Source: Piromyces finnis (lineage: Eukaryota; Neocallimastigomycota; Neocallimastigomycetes; Neocallimastigales; Neocallimastigaceae). Taken from it: 64,000 nucleotides of DNA. Location of the stretch: NCBI GenBank assembly GCA_002104945.1, contig MCFH01000022.1, forward strand, positions 124,001-188,000, given 5' to 3'. This document shows positions 22,473 through 33,794 of the stretch, in pieces; position 1 is the first letter of the stretch, and each line of letters starts with the position of its first letter. The notes under the pieces were generated by a model that saw only the letters and a program-made list of their open reading frames with translations, was not told where the DNA came from and did not search any database. A program made the position numbers and the translations under genes.

Positions 22473-23723
22473 ATGATGGATGCATCAAAATTACAAAGGG
22501 CTATCCCACAGTTAAATGAATATGGAAAGGATGTGGATAGTTGGATGGAAGAATTTTCTCGGATAATGGAAATCTATGACATAACTGAGCCTAGAAGAAT
22601 TTTTATATGGGCTAAGGAGGCTGTTGACTGTGATATTAAAGAAGTATTAAATTCTTTAGTAAAAAGGAGAAACGACGAAATGCATTACCCAAAATTCAAA
22701 GAAATCCAAGTAGCCATAGAAGAGTACTTAGAGATAACTCCTAATGAAAAATGTTCTAACCTAAAACTTCTGAAAATTAGGGATAATGAAACAATAAAAA
22801 ATTTCAACTATAGATATTTAAAATTATACCATCATTTAGATCATGATTATATGAGGTTGATATCTGTAGAAGATTATTTAAATGCTATTAAAACGAGAGT
22901 ATATCCACACTCTCAGGTTATTATTTCAGAATGTGAAACATTAACAGAAGCTTTTAAAGTGGCTGAAAGAGCTGAAAAGGCCGAGAAGAAAACAATGAAT
23001 AATAGTTATATTAACACTAATAATAATGCTAATACTGCTAACATAAACATGTTAACCCAAAACTATGGATATTCCTCTCTTTTGAATCATCCAATATATA
23101 GTACCCTTACTAATCATAGCTACCCAGATGATTATCCTAATATGAATTATGGAAGAAATTATAAGAATATGGATATGTACGATCAACCTAGAAATTTTTA
23201 CAATAATCATAATAATTATAATAATCACTTAGGGTATAGTAATTACAACACTTATGAAAATAGTCCTAACCTCAATAATAGTGGCAATCCTAGAAACAAT
23301 AATCGATTCGGAAATATTAACAAAATAGGATATATTAAAAACGCTAATAATTTTAATCAAACCAAATTTAGTAATTTTCGCAATTTCAATAATAATAACT
23401 CTAATAATGGAAATATTGAATTTAATAAAGATGAAAATGGAAATATTAATGCAGATAACCACCAAGGATATAATAATAATATTAATTATAATAGAAATAA
23501 TACTATTAGTGGAGGGTATAATTCTAACCCTGGCTTACAAAACAATACTTATGGTAATAAGCTTAGGGCCATTCAGTGCTATAGATGTAAACAGCATGGT
23601 CACAAAGCCAGTGTCTGTCCATATTCTATGGAACAGATTAGGATGTTTCAAAACGGTACTAATAATAAAGAAGTAAATAATAAAGATGGAATTAACAATG
23701 TTAAGCATTTAAACTCCAATTAG
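22473..23723 (+). CDS. Gag of element 3 with CCHC zinc knuckle
   Basis: 416 codons. Residues 1-170 are the capsid-like part (SWMEEFSRIMEIYD, then NFNYRYLKLYHHLD, then a segment rich in Glu/Lys/Ala resembling a coiled region near 150-172). Residues ~175-365 are a long Asn-rich low-complexity linker. The zinc knuckle is C369, C372, H377, C382. It forms the particle and packages the RNA. The start is taken as the first ATG after the A-tract; a second ATG follows at once. The last codons before TAG lie on the slippery site. The Asn-rich linker fits an AT-rich host with expanded AAT codons. Confidence 0.92.
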   Translation: MMDASKLQRAIPQLNEYGKDVDSWMEEFSRIMEIYDITEPRRIFIWAKEAVDCDIKEVLNSLVKRRNDEMHYPKFKEIQVAIEEYLEITPNEKCSNLKLLKIRDNETIKNFNYRYLKLYHHLDHDYMRLISVEDYLNAIKTRVYPHSQVIISECETLTEAFKVAERAEKAEKKTMNNSYINTNNNANTANINMLTQNYGYSSLLNHPIYSTLTNHSYPDDYPNMNYGRNYKNMDMYDQPRNFYNNHNNYNNHLGYSNYNTYENSPNLNNSGNPRNNNRFGNINKIGYIKNANNFNQTKFSNFRNFNNNNSNNGNIEFNKDENGNINADNHQGYNNNINYNRNNTISGGYNSNPGLQNNTYGNKLRAIQCYRCKQHGHKASVCPYSMEQIRMFQNGTNNKEVNNKDGINNVKHLNSN

Positions 23724-23740
23724 GGAGAAGGATAACTCCC
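23708..23740 (+). promoter_or_regulatory. -1 ribosomal frameshift signal between gag and pol of element 3
   Basis: Slippery heptamer T TTA AAC (23708-23714), in gag phase and 7 nt before the gag stop, then an 8-nt spacer and stem GGGAG/CTCCC (23723-23727 with 23736-23740). The pol frame is open across it from a stop just upstream (~23702). TTTAAAC is the heptamer used by coronaviruses; distance and stem fit. Confidence 0.82.
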
Positions 23741-23992
23741 AATAATCAAACCGTCATTAATGGAAAATATAATGAAAATAAAGATAATAAAAATATAAAT
23801 TTATTCAATTATTCAAATAATAAAAATCCACTTTATAATAATGATAATATACAGTATTCTAATAATCAATATGAAAATAATACTAATTATGCTCAAAAAG
23901 AGATTAATTTAAATAATAAGAATACTACTTCTTACGGAACTAGTTTTAATTATTCCAACAATGAAAAATATAAAGCTGAAAATAATAATGGG

Positions 23993-26900
23993 ATGAATAC
24001 TGATTATTCTATGAATGTATCAAACCAGAATGGAATTAGTGATATGTACCCTGAAATTGTTGCTGTTGCTACTAGAAAGAATAAGAATAATGATAAGAAA
24101 ACATTTACCCCATATAAAGTACCACCGGGTAAATTAAAAGATAATCCTGTACCAATATCTACCGCGGCAATGAATCACAATAAAACTGATATAAATGATG
24201 ACGACGAAGTAGTCCCACTTACAAGCGAGATAGATATGGAGATGAATGAACCAGTAAATATTAATAACCCTAAAGTAAATAATACTGATAATCATGAAGA
24301 TCAACTTAATAATGAAAAGGATAAGAGCAGTAGTGATGAGCAAGGTGAACCAACAAAGAAAAATAATCCTACTGTCAAATCAGGAAAAAGAATACATGCT
24401 GATAAAATTAGTGAAAATAACTCTAACTATATTGATGATGAAATTGGAAATAAATTGAGGAAAGATATTATTACAACATTTGATAATAGTTATAAAACAA
24501 AACCAACCAATCCTAAGAGGAAAAATTCCTATAATGACACTACTGATGATGACGCTCAATCTGATAAGAAAAGGAAAACAGAAAAATTGCAGTTTCTTGA
24601 TTTGTCATTTATTAATCAACCTAATATAACAAATGCAAAGAAGAAAAATAAGTTAGATAGAATAAACGAACTTTCAAATCTAGTTAGTGAAATTAATGAA
24701 GATAATAATAAAGCAGATGAATCATTGACTAAAAATGAAAAGCATATTAAAATACTTGAAAAGTTGGAAAACATGTACATTGAAGATCTGATTCGGGATA
24801 TTGTATCAACGGAAGTCAAAACTAAGTTAGTAAATTTGCTAGACTGGTTCCCTAAATTTAGAAGTGAATTTATAAAATCTTTAAAGTTAACTTCATTTAA
24901 AAACCCAGCATTAAATGTTATGTCACTTTTTAGTAGAAATAAAATTATTAAAGTACCTGGTGAAGTTGAAAATAATAATGCTGAAATTTTCTTGGATACC
25001 TGCTCTAGTGTTAATTTAATTACTAAATCAGCATTAAAGAAATTTCAAATCAACAAACCTTGTATTGGTACAATTACTGAAACTTTTCTACAAGCCTTCT
25101 CTAATAATAATTCAAATTCTAGTATTTATGAATTAAGTATAAAAATCGGTGATCTTACCTTTTCTGAATATTTTAGACTAGTAGACAAAGATGACATTTT
25201 TGATATACTAATTGGGGTTGATTCTTTAAAAAGAAATCGATTTGTTATTAACTTAGTGGATGATACTTTATATTTTATGGATTTAAGTAATAATCCAATT
25301 AAACTTACCAATTTGTGCTACGATATTAATATATACAATAATGGAAATGACAATAATCAAACTGAAGTTAATGATGATAAAGAACAGAATAATACTGATA
25401 ATGTTAAGCACACTAATTTTGATGATTATTACCTTTCAACTTATGGGATATTACCAGCATTAATTACAGTCACTAGTGAATCAACTACTAATAATCAAGG
25501 TTTAGATATAAAATTGAATAATTTAGAAATTAAAAGAAACATAATAAATAATATTATTACTGTATTACCTTTGGATATTCAAAACAAGATGAAGGATGTC
25601 TTTAACAACTTTATGGAGGTAATAGCCATTAAAACAGATGATTTAGGTAAGACTAAATTACTTCCTCATCATATTGACTTGCTACCAAATACTAAACCGA
25701 TTAAACAGAGAGCCTATAGATTACCGAAAGTTAAAGCTGATGCTCTAAAGGTAGAACTTACTAAGCTCATAGAGAATGGTCTTATTGAACCATCCCATTC
25801 ACCTTGGTCTTCACCTGTAGTTTTGGTTCCGAAAAAGAATAACCAAGTAAGAATGTGTGTAGATTACCGAATGTTGAATAATTTTACAATTAAAGACTCC
25901 TATGCTCTCCCCCTTATAGACGACATTCTGTATTATGTAGGTAATAATGCCGCAGTTTTAAGTACTATTGATTTGTTCTCAGGATACCATCAGATTCCAA
26001 TGCATCCTGATGATAAAGATAAAACTTGTTTTACCACTATTTTTAGTAATTATAATTTTGTTGTTATGCCCTTCGGTTTGTGTAATGCACCTGCGACTTT
26101 CCAAAGGGAAATGAACAGAATATTTTTTGATTTAATTGGAAAGTCTGTGTTCGTTTATATTGATGATTTAGTTATTTTTTCTAATTCTCTAGAACAACAT
26201 GTCACTGACTTAGCTTCTGTATTTCAAATTTTAAAAGATAATGGTTTGAAAATAAATATTGATAAATGTAATTTCTTTAAGCAAGAAGTTGAATTATTAG
26301 GTCATCTACTTTCTGTTGATGGTTTAAAACCTTTGGACTCGAAAATAAATGTTATATTAAATTGGATTCCACCTAAAAACATTAAACAACTTCGTTCCTT
26401 TTTAGGTGCAGTTGGGTATTACCGTAAGTTTATTTCTAACTTTGCACAAGTAGCTCAACCACTATACGAGCTCACTAAAAAAGGTATTCCTTACGAATGG
26501 TCCGATTCTTGTTCTAATTCTTTTGAAAATTTAAAATTAAAGTTAGCTTCGGCTCCAATTCTTTCTCCGCCTGATTTTAGCAAACCCTTTATTATAAGAA
26601 CGGATGCTTCTAGAAGTGGTATCGGTGGTGTTTTAATACAATTGGACAAAGATAAATTTGAGAAACCATTATACTACCAGAGTCGTACCCTATCTGATAC
26701 TGAAAGACATTATAGTATTACTGAACTTGAGGGAACTGCCGCCTATTATTGTGTTATGAAATTTAAATCATTTATTACAGGTAATAATTTTGATACTTTA
26801 TTAATTACAGATCACAAACCTTTAGTCAGCATTTTCAAAAATAAGGAACCAACAACAAGCCGCCACATAAAATGGATTACTGAATTTAGTGCATTAAGGG

Positions 26901-28414
26901 TGATTGTTCAATTTGAGGAGGGGAAGAAGAATGTTTTAGCAGACGCTTTATCTAGAATGGAGAGTTCTCAAACCCCTGTAATTATTAATAATGATGAAAA
27001 AAAAAATAGTAAAATTAATATTTCTGAATTTAATAATGCTAATGATTATTCTAATGAAGTTGGAAATAAAAATAAAATAGTTACTACAAAAAGTAAAATA
27101 AAAAAGAAAGTTAGATTTGATGACGATATTATAAATGTTAGTAAAAATGTTGATATTAGTAAAGAAATAGCAAACGTGATAGTTGAAAATAAAGACGTAA
27201 ATGGAGATATTCGTGTAGGTGATAGTAATGAACAAAGAGTAATGTTAAATAATTTTTTCAATGACTTTATAAAAAAAAGAATTATTTTAATTGATGGAAT
27301 AGAATATTATAAACATGGAGATAATTTTAGGAAAATAATTACTGATAATAATGAGAAAATCCGATTAATAGCTCAAGCTCATGCAATAGGACATGAAGGT
27401 ATTTATAAAACATATCATAGGTTATGTAGAGATTATTATTGGAAAGGAATGTCTAAAGATATAAAATTATTCATCAAAGGTTGCCATAAATGTCAAACAT
27501 GTAAAGTGCAACCATTAAATAAATATCCTGAAAATATTGCTACTCCACCAGAACTTCCTTTTACTCGTGTTAGTTTGGACTTAATAGGACCTTTAAATAC
27601 CACTAAAAGAGGCTCAAGGTATATTATTGCTTTAGTGGACTATATGACTAAATGGGTAGAGGCTTCCCCATTAATAAAAACTGAATCTGAAGATGTGATA
27701 AGATTTTTAACGGAAGTGTTTTGTAGGCATGGTATTCCAGAAGTCTTGGTTACAGATAATGGACCACAATTTAGTTCAGATAGAACTAAAGCATTCCTAG
27801 ATCTTAATGATGTGTTTGTACAATATATTACAACTTACCATCCTGCTTCAAATGGACAAATTGAAAACAGAAATAAAGAAATTTCAAAATATTTAAGAGT
27901 GTTAGGAAAAAATAATGAAGAATGGGACGATATATTACCTAGCGCTTTATGGGCACTTCGAACTGCTAAAAATGAAGTAACAAAATTTAGTAGTTTTGAA
28001 TTATTATATGGTCGCAGAGATATGCAACCATTTGAATTATCAATAAATTTAGATAAAAAAGGACCTGAAGAAACAGATGATGAATACTACCTTAGAAAAT
28101 TTATTACTCACCATAACTGGATTCAGGAAGCAATAAACAATATTGAGACTGCAAATGAGGTTTGGAGGGATAGAAGAAAACAAATAAGGAGATTAAGAAG
28201 TGAATTTAAACCCGGAGACCTTGTTTTGATAAAACACTTCAATCGTCGAAAATTGGACCCGTACTTTATTGGACCTTTAAAAATTATTAAACGACAATTC
28301 AACACTGTGACGGTATGTGACCCACAGACAGGGGAAATAGCCGAACGCAATATTCACCTTAAAAATATAATTCCGTATTATACCTCTTATGTAGGATATG
28401 TAAATGAAGAATGA
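23993..28414 (+). CDS. Pol polyprotein of element 3 (protease, RT, RNase H, integrase)
   Basis: 1473 codons from the first ATG, but the same frame is open back to about 23705 and is probably entered by -1 frameshifting, adding ~95 residues. Residues 1-300 are hydrophilic, Asn/Asp/Lys-rich linker. Protease-like LDTCSSVNLI at D335 has Cys where the family has Gly. Reverse transcriptase VFVYIDDLV (D724, D725); RNase H IIRTDASRSGIGG (D871); integrase with HHCC (HAIGHEGIYKT...CHKCQTC) and triad D1196, D1255, E1291 (35 residues between the last two). There is no chromodomain; the protein ends shortly after the integrase C-terminal domain. Apart from the protease residue all catalytic sites are intact. 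Confidence 0.93.
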   Translation: MNTDYSMNVSNQNGISDMYPEIVAVATRKNKNNDKKTFTPYKVPPGKLKDNPVPISTAAMNHNKTDINDDDEVVPLTSEIDMEMNEPVNINNPKVNNTDNHEDQLNNEKDKSSSDEQGEPTKKNNPTVKSGKRIHADKISENNSNYIDDEIGNKLRKDIITTFDNSYKTKPTNPKRKNSYNDTTDDDAQSDKKRKTEKLQFLDLSFINQPNITNAKKKNKLDRINELSNLVSEINEDNNKADESLTKNEKHIKILEKLENMYIEDLIRDIVSTEVKTKLVNLLDWFPKFRSEFIKSLKLTSFKNPALNVMSLFSRNKIIKVPGEVENNNAEIFLDTCSSVNLITKSALKKFQINKPCIGTITETFLQAFSNNNSNSSIYELSIKIGDLTFSEYFRLVDKDDIFDILIGVDSLKRNRFVINLVDDTLYFMDLSNNPIKLTNLCYDINIYNNGNDNNQTEVNDDKEQNNTDNVKHTNFDDYYLSTYGILPALITVTSESTTNNQGLDIKLNNLEIKRNIINNIITVLPLDIQNKMKDVFNNFMEVIAIKTDDLGKTKLLPHHIDLLPNTKPIKQRAYRLPKVKADALKVELTKLIENGLIEPSHSPWSSPVVLVPKKNNQVRMCVDYRMLNNFTIKDSYALPLIDDILYYVGNNAAVLSTIDLFSGYHQIPMHPDDKDKTCFTTIFSNYNFVVMPFGLCNAPATFQREMNRIFFDLIGKSVFVYIDDLVIFSNSLEQHVTDLASVFQILKDNGLKINIDKCNFFKQEVELLGHLLSVDGLKPLDSKINVILNWIPPKNIKQLRSFLGAVGYYRKFISNFAQVAQPLYELTKKGIPYEWSDSCSNSFENLKLKLASAPILSPPDFSKPFIIRTDASRSGIGGVLIQLDKDKFEKPLYYQSRTLSDTERHYSITELEGTAAYYCVMKFKSFITGNNFDTLLITDHKPLVSIFKNKEPTTSRHIKWITEFSALRVIVQFEEGKKNVLADALSRMESSQTPVIINNDEKKNSKINISEFNNANDYSNEVGNKNKIVTTKSKIKKKVRFDDDIINVSKNVDISKEIANVIVENKDVNGDIRVGDSNEQRVMLNNFFNDFIKKRIILIDGIEYYKHGDNFRKIITDNNEKIRLIAQAHAIGHEGIYKTYHRLCRDYYWKGMSKDIKLFIKGCHKCQTCKVQPLNKYPENIATPPELPFTRVSLDLIGPLNTTKRGSRYIIALVDYMTKWVEASPLIKTESEDVIRFLTEVFCRHGIPEVLVTDNGPQFSSDRTKAFLDLNDVFVQYITTYHPASNGQIENRNKEISKYLRVLGKNNEEWDDILPSALWALRTAKNEVTKFSSFELLYGRRDMQPFELSINLDKKGPEETDDEYYLRKFITHHNWIQEAINNIETANEVWRDRRKQIRRLRSEFKPGDLVLIKHFNRRKLDPYFIGPLKIIKRQFNTVTVCDPQTGEIAERNIHLKNIIPYYTSYVGYVNEE

Positions 28415-28433
28415 AAAGTGAAATTTTAAGGAA

Positions 28434-28476
<43 letters not shown>

Positions 28477-28532
28477 AAATTTCAAAATCTAAATTTCAAA
28501 AAAAAAAAAAAAAATAAAATAAAATAAAATAA

Positions 28533-28568
<36 letters not shown>

Positions 28569-29018
28569 AATAAATAAATAAATAATAAATGATAATAAAT
28601 AATACTAATAAATGATAGTAGTAATCATAATAAATAAACAATATTACAAATATATATAAAAATTTAATACTTACAAAAATAATTTAAAAGAATTTCAGTT
28701 GATGGAAAAATACATTTCAATTAATAGTAATTGTGAAATTTCAAAATTTCAAAATTTCAAAATTCAAATTGTAAATTTGATCAAATAATAATTAATAATT
28801 TTAATATAATAATTATAAATAATAATTATAATAATAATTTTTATTTAGTATATATATATAAAAAAAAAAAAAAAAAAATTTAAATTTCGAAATCTAAATT
28901 TTAAAAAAAAAAAAATTTTAATAATAATGATAATACTAAAATTTTCCTTTGTTTTATCGTATATCAATGCTTGCCATAAGACTTCAGGAGACGAAGTTTA
29001 ATTTCGGCGGAGGCATCT
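28415..29018 (+). other. 3' non-coding region, microsatellites and polypurine tract of element 3
   Basis: A36 tract at 28439-28474, a second A run at ~28499-28514, then AAAAT, AAT and AAAT repeats to ~28590, AT-rich sequence, and TCGGCGGAGGCATCT (29004-29018) touching the 3' LTR as plus-strand primer. Confidence 0.8.
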
Positions 29019-29583
29019 TGATACGTGATAAAATTATATAGTTAAAAATATTAAATTTATATAGTTATTTTTAAGGGTTAGCAATTATTTAAGAAAAATA
29101 ATAATTTAATCTATTATTGAATAACCAATAAAATATTATAAAAATTTTATATAAAAATAACAAAAATTCACTTTTATTAAGAAAAGAGAGTTCTTTGATA
29201 AATATAATTAATTATTGAGAATTTTTATATCTGTTTTAACTAAAAATATTTTTTATATTAAATATATAAATGTACTTAAAATTATTTTTATTAATAAAAT
29301 AAAAGAGAAAGTTACAAATAAGATTTTTTTTATGTTTAATCCTTTTTTTTTCTTATATTCAAATACTTTGTGTATAAATTGTTAAAAATAATAAAAGTAA
29401 AAGCAAAATAATTAATAACACTAAAAAATAATTATTAGTTATAATATAAATAAATATACAAATAATCATTTTTTTTTTTTATTCTTTTATTAGAATATAT
29501 TATTTTGTATAAATCCCTTTTGTTCGACTCCTGGAAATAAAATAAATAATTAAATTTATGGTATTATTAAATAATACGTACCA
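29019..29583 (+). repeat. 3' LTR of element 3
   Basis: 565 bp; same as the 5' LTR except for a one-base longer T run near 29470. Confidence 0.92.
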
Positions 29584-29587
29584 TTTT

Positions 29588-30267
29588 TGTGTAATAATTA
29601 TATTATATTTATTATATAATAATAATTATTAGCTTTAAATTAATAATATAAACTATTATTAAAATGTGAAAATAAAGGTAAAATTAGAAACTTAACTTAA
29701 TGAGTTTATTATAAGAAATTATAATATACAAAACCAAATGTATCAGAATTATTTTGTGTATTTAATAGTTTTTTTAATATTTATTTTATTACTTATTATT
29801 TTGTATAAAGTTATTTATTATAATTAATCTTATAATAATAACTCTTGATTTCTCAAATCGAACTCAAGAGTACTATTTATATGTTTTATTCTATTAAATT
29901 AAAATTTCTAAGAACATTCTAATCTTAACAAGAATCTTTTTAGGAAAAGACTAGAAGAAAAACCTAAAAAGTTATTTGATTGATATTCTAATCATACCAA
30001 TCATCGTAATATTAAGTAAAACCGTTGATAACGGGTAAAACCTTAATATCCGATTTCCTATTACATACTAATATATAGTTGTATAATATTATTAATGTAA
30101 TTAGTATGTGTTTTATCTTTTATAATACAAGTATATATATAAATGAATGTATAAATACATAATTAAATAAATTAATTAATCTAATATAGCGAATGAATAA
30201 TTATTAACTAAATAAATTATTTGTAATGTTTAATACTAAGAATAAATAATAAGTATTTATTTTTACA
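29588..30267 (-). repeat. X-family solo LTR, copy A, target duplication ATTTT
   Basis: ATTTT at 29583-29587 and 30268-30272. Plus strand TGTGTAATAATT...TTTTTACA. Contains the four-helix motif (29936-30054): P1 29936-29944/29963-29971, P2 29978-29986/29994-30002, P3 30003-30016/30042-30054, P4 30022-30026/30030-30034. Hairpin ACTCTTGA/TCAAGAGT at 29841-29848/29864-29871 sits just downstream of a TATA box on the sense (minus) strand. Confidence 0.88.
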
Positions 30268-30271
30268 ATTT

Positions 30272-31894
30272 TGATAAATAATAATTATAAATATATTATA
30301 AATTTGATATTAGTAGAAAATTTGTGAAGATATTAACTGGATTTAAAACAAATTCAGATAATAACTATAATTAATTAAACATAATAATTAGAATTAAATA
30401 ATCCCAATAATTATTTTAAAACACCTTTAAAAGTCACCTTTTAAATTCTGATTCAGTGAAAGGGTTATGATTTCAAAAAATTTAATATCAATACACTATA
30501 ACCCTTAACCAAAAATAAACAAACACGAAACAAGGTGTAACTCGCCAAAAACGATCGCTACGGCTGTAAGTGATACGGCTATGAAACCAGGTTTATTAGA
30601 AAGCTTAAGGAAAAAGCTACATTTTGGTACAATCGCGGTCCTTCTAACTGGTCATTTAAGGAAGATATGATCATTTGAAGATTTTAATAAGTAAATTAAA
30701 ATTAATATGATATCAAGTATGGATCATAGACATTTCTTATGACTTGACGAAAATTAAAAAGATATCAATAGAAATTCTAATTATATTAATTTAATTAATG
30801 ATAGTGACTGTTACTAAAAATAGAACTAAACCATTTAGGTGTAACAGTTAACATTTATAAATTAAATAATTTTAATTATTATAAAATAGGTTAATGGATC
30901 AAGTGTTTAAATGATTAATCATATGTTTATTTTATTTTATGTCATGACAAAACAAACAAACAAGCAAACAAACAATCTTATTATATTATTAACATATTAC
31001 ATGTAATACTTTATTTTTATCAATTTAATAATCTGAACAAAGAATATAAAATAGAATGAATTGAATTTGATTTTAATTCTTTGTAAAGATTATAGTTATA
31101 ATCTTAATTATATAGTTATTAAATATATTATCATTTATATTATTATTAATAAATAAATAAAATTTTATAAAAAAAGTTATTCTAAAGAATAAATATTAAT
31201 TTTTCATTTGGAAGTTTAAAGGGTTATTTTATATTTAAATTTAATTTCTTAAAAACATATTTACTATATAATTGATAACATTCTGACCTGGCCGCATAAC
31301 CAAATCCAAAAACTTAACAAAATTTTATTATAAAATAATTATTAAATAATTTTATATAGTTTATTATAAAAATATAATTTACATAAAATCAAATATTTTA
31401 TAAATTTATATATTTGATTGGGTTAAATTATAAAAATAATTTTTAATATAAAGAATAATAATATTTTTTAGTAGAAAATGAGAAGACTTAGATTACTAAT
31501 AATAAGTTAAATTTTAATAATAGTTAATATAATTAATTAGTGAATACATAATAATATTTAAAAGACAAAAATAAGTTTTTATATAATAAAAATTATTGTT
31601 AAAAAGAGCGTAAGAACAATAAATAAAAGAAAATATAAAAACGAAATTAAACTTGTCTAATTTGTAATTATTGTGTTAATAATAAATAATATTTTATAGA
31701 ATAAATCTGGTGTTATTATTCTATATAAATATTATTAAAATAATAAAACTATTAAAATTATAAAATAACTTAAAATAAATTAATAAAACTAGTAGATATT
31801 GTTAAAGCTCGTACAATAGCTGTCGAGATAAAACAATATAAGATAACAGAAGAAGTAGTTAAAAAGTTGTAATATAATTACCAATCCGTTATCA
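30272..31894. repeat. H-family solo LTR split by an I-family LTR
   Basis: H sequence is 30272-30322 plus 31325-31894 (ends CCGTTATCA). It adjoined the tRNA-Ala upstream site before element 3 and X copy A came in. Confidence 0.8.
30323..31319 (+). repeat. I-family solo LTR, target duplication AAATT
   Basis: 997 bp, TGTGAAGATATT...ACTTAACA, AAATT at 30318-30322 and 31320-31324. TATA (TATAAAATAG) lies about 38 bp before GTAAAGATTAT, the same predicted RNA start as in element 2. Second copy 61691-62822 (reversed). Confidence 0.88.
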
Positions 31895-31895
31895 A

Positions 31896-32999
31896 TTTGA
31901 TACGCTACTCACATAAAAACATGATAAAAACTAGCTGAATAAACACGACTTAACCCATAGTAACTTATAATAAAAAATAAACAATAATAACCCTTAAAGA
32001 TGAATGAATAATAATTTTATGAAAATATAACCCTTTCTTTAAATAAATAATATTATCTTTATTATATAATAAATTCTGAGTAAAAACGACCTAATAGTGA
32101 TAATAATAAAATAAATTATTAAATAAAATAAATTATTAAATAAAATAAAACGACTTAATCCAATAATGTACTAAAATAATAAAATAATAATAAATAAATA
32201 AAAATGAATAAATAAACTAAAAATAAAATGATATACATCAAATTATTAATTCTAGTGTTTATCCAAGTGTTCTTTAGAAATTCTCTTAAACTTATAAATT
32301 AAAAAAATAACTAATTGAGTAATTATTACTAAAATGATAAACTTAAAACCTGGAAATAGAACAATAATAACAATTCCAAAGATAAAATACAGAACTCTTT
32401 TATGTTTCTGTATAAAATGAGTGTTTATAATAATTGATACTTTTAATATTTTAATTTCATTTTAATTTTATTTTAATATTATTTTAATTTTAAATTTTAA
32501 TTATTTTATTCAAGGTATTATACATTTAATGATAGTCAATGATAATTTATAATAATTTTTCTAAATTTAAACATTTTGAAGTAATAAGAAAATCAAATAA
32601 GTAATATTCTATAATATTTTATAATACTAAGACATAATTTTAATTTATTCTTTTAATTTTAATAAATAATAACAATAGTAATAATAGCATTTAATAGTTA
32701 AAAATAATAATACATGTAATAAATGAAAATGTATAAAAGGAAGATAAAATTCTTCTTTATAAAGGGCGGACAATAAATAGAGAATAAAAAGACCATAAAC
32801 AGATAATAAATAAATTATAAAATATAATAAAGATTTAATTTAAAACATAATAAGAGTTTATTTTCGAGTTTTGAGTGATTTATTTGTTAATTATAAAACA
32901 TATTTTATTTTATTTTAAATTTATTGTTTCATCATTATAATATAGAATTTATTATTTATTAAAAACATTATATTATTCACAAATATATCGGTCAACGCA
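31896..32999 (+). repeat. C-family solo LTR
   Basis: Starts at a decayed end (TTTGATACGC for TGTGATACGC) 1 bp after H and ends GTCAACGCA. Reversed relative to 8492-9650. Confidence 0.82.
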
Positions 33000-33006
33000 T
33001 CATATT

Positions 33007-33790
33007 TGATACAAGATGCATAGAAAAATATAATATTTTAAATATTTTATGAATAATATCTAATCCTTTTATAAATTGTATATCAATTACTAGTATTAAT
33101 AATAATTAAACTATATTAGTATAAATTATTATGACGCAAATGTTACACATATATTAGAATAATTAATTACACAAGAAATGAAAAGATATAAAAATAGTGA
33201 AAAAGAACCAGATATAAAGAAAAAAGAGAAAAAGGGAGAAAAACTTTTCATATATAAATAATACTTGATATTTTAGTTTTAAGTATAAGTTCTATTTTAT
33301 TTTATTTTAGTTACAGTTTATTTTAGTTTAGTTTTAGGTCACTAATTACGTATTTAGTATTTACTATATTTAATTCAGTTTAAAATATTAATTATAAAAG
33401 AAAAGAATAATTATTGTTTATTTTTATTATTTCAAAAAGTTATATTTTATTATTAATAAGAATTTTATCAACATATTTTTATATTTACATTTTATATTTA
33501 AGTATTTATATTTATTAAATCATAACTTTCGATTCTACTAGTATTGAATGTTATTAATCTTATAGTCATAATAATAATAATAATTAAATAAAGAAACTCT
33601 AAACCAAAATCTATTTAATTATATTATTATAAAATTTATTATTTTTATTATTTGTTTTTATTATTTATTTTTATTATTATAAAATAGAAATAAATACAAT
33701 ATTATCTAATATATTATTCAACTCTCATTCCCTATTGCTAACGTTCACAATTATATTTTATTTATGGTGTTTTTGAAATATATTGCATCA
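33007..33790. repeat. F-family solo LTR, unbroken copy
   Basis: 784 bp, TGATACAAGATGC...ATTGCATCA. It shows a single ATAAT (near 33051) where the other F copy carries element 2 between two ATTAT copies, which confirms that target duplication. Confidence 0.85.
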
Positions 33791-33794
33791 TATT

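Larger units (their letters stand above)
21748..29583 (+). mobile_element. Element 3: complete Ty3/gypsy retrotransposon, 7.8 kb, next to tRNA-Ala
   Basis: LTRs 21748-22311 and 29019-29583 differ by eye only in the length of one T run. Internal order: tRNA-type primer site, A-tract, gag, -1 frameshift signal, pol, poly-A and microsatellite stretch, polypurine tract. Left flank ATTTT; the right flank reads ATTTT if the last A of the LTR is counted in it, so the 5-bp duplication is probable rather than certain. No chromodomain is present. The position 15 bp from a tRNA 5' end is that of Ty3. Confidence 0.93.

Noticed and set aside
29936-30054. Hammerhead, twister or HDV-like ribozyme in X LTRs
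   Set aside because: I could not find the invariant core bases of these classes in the conserved loops; only the fold is supported.
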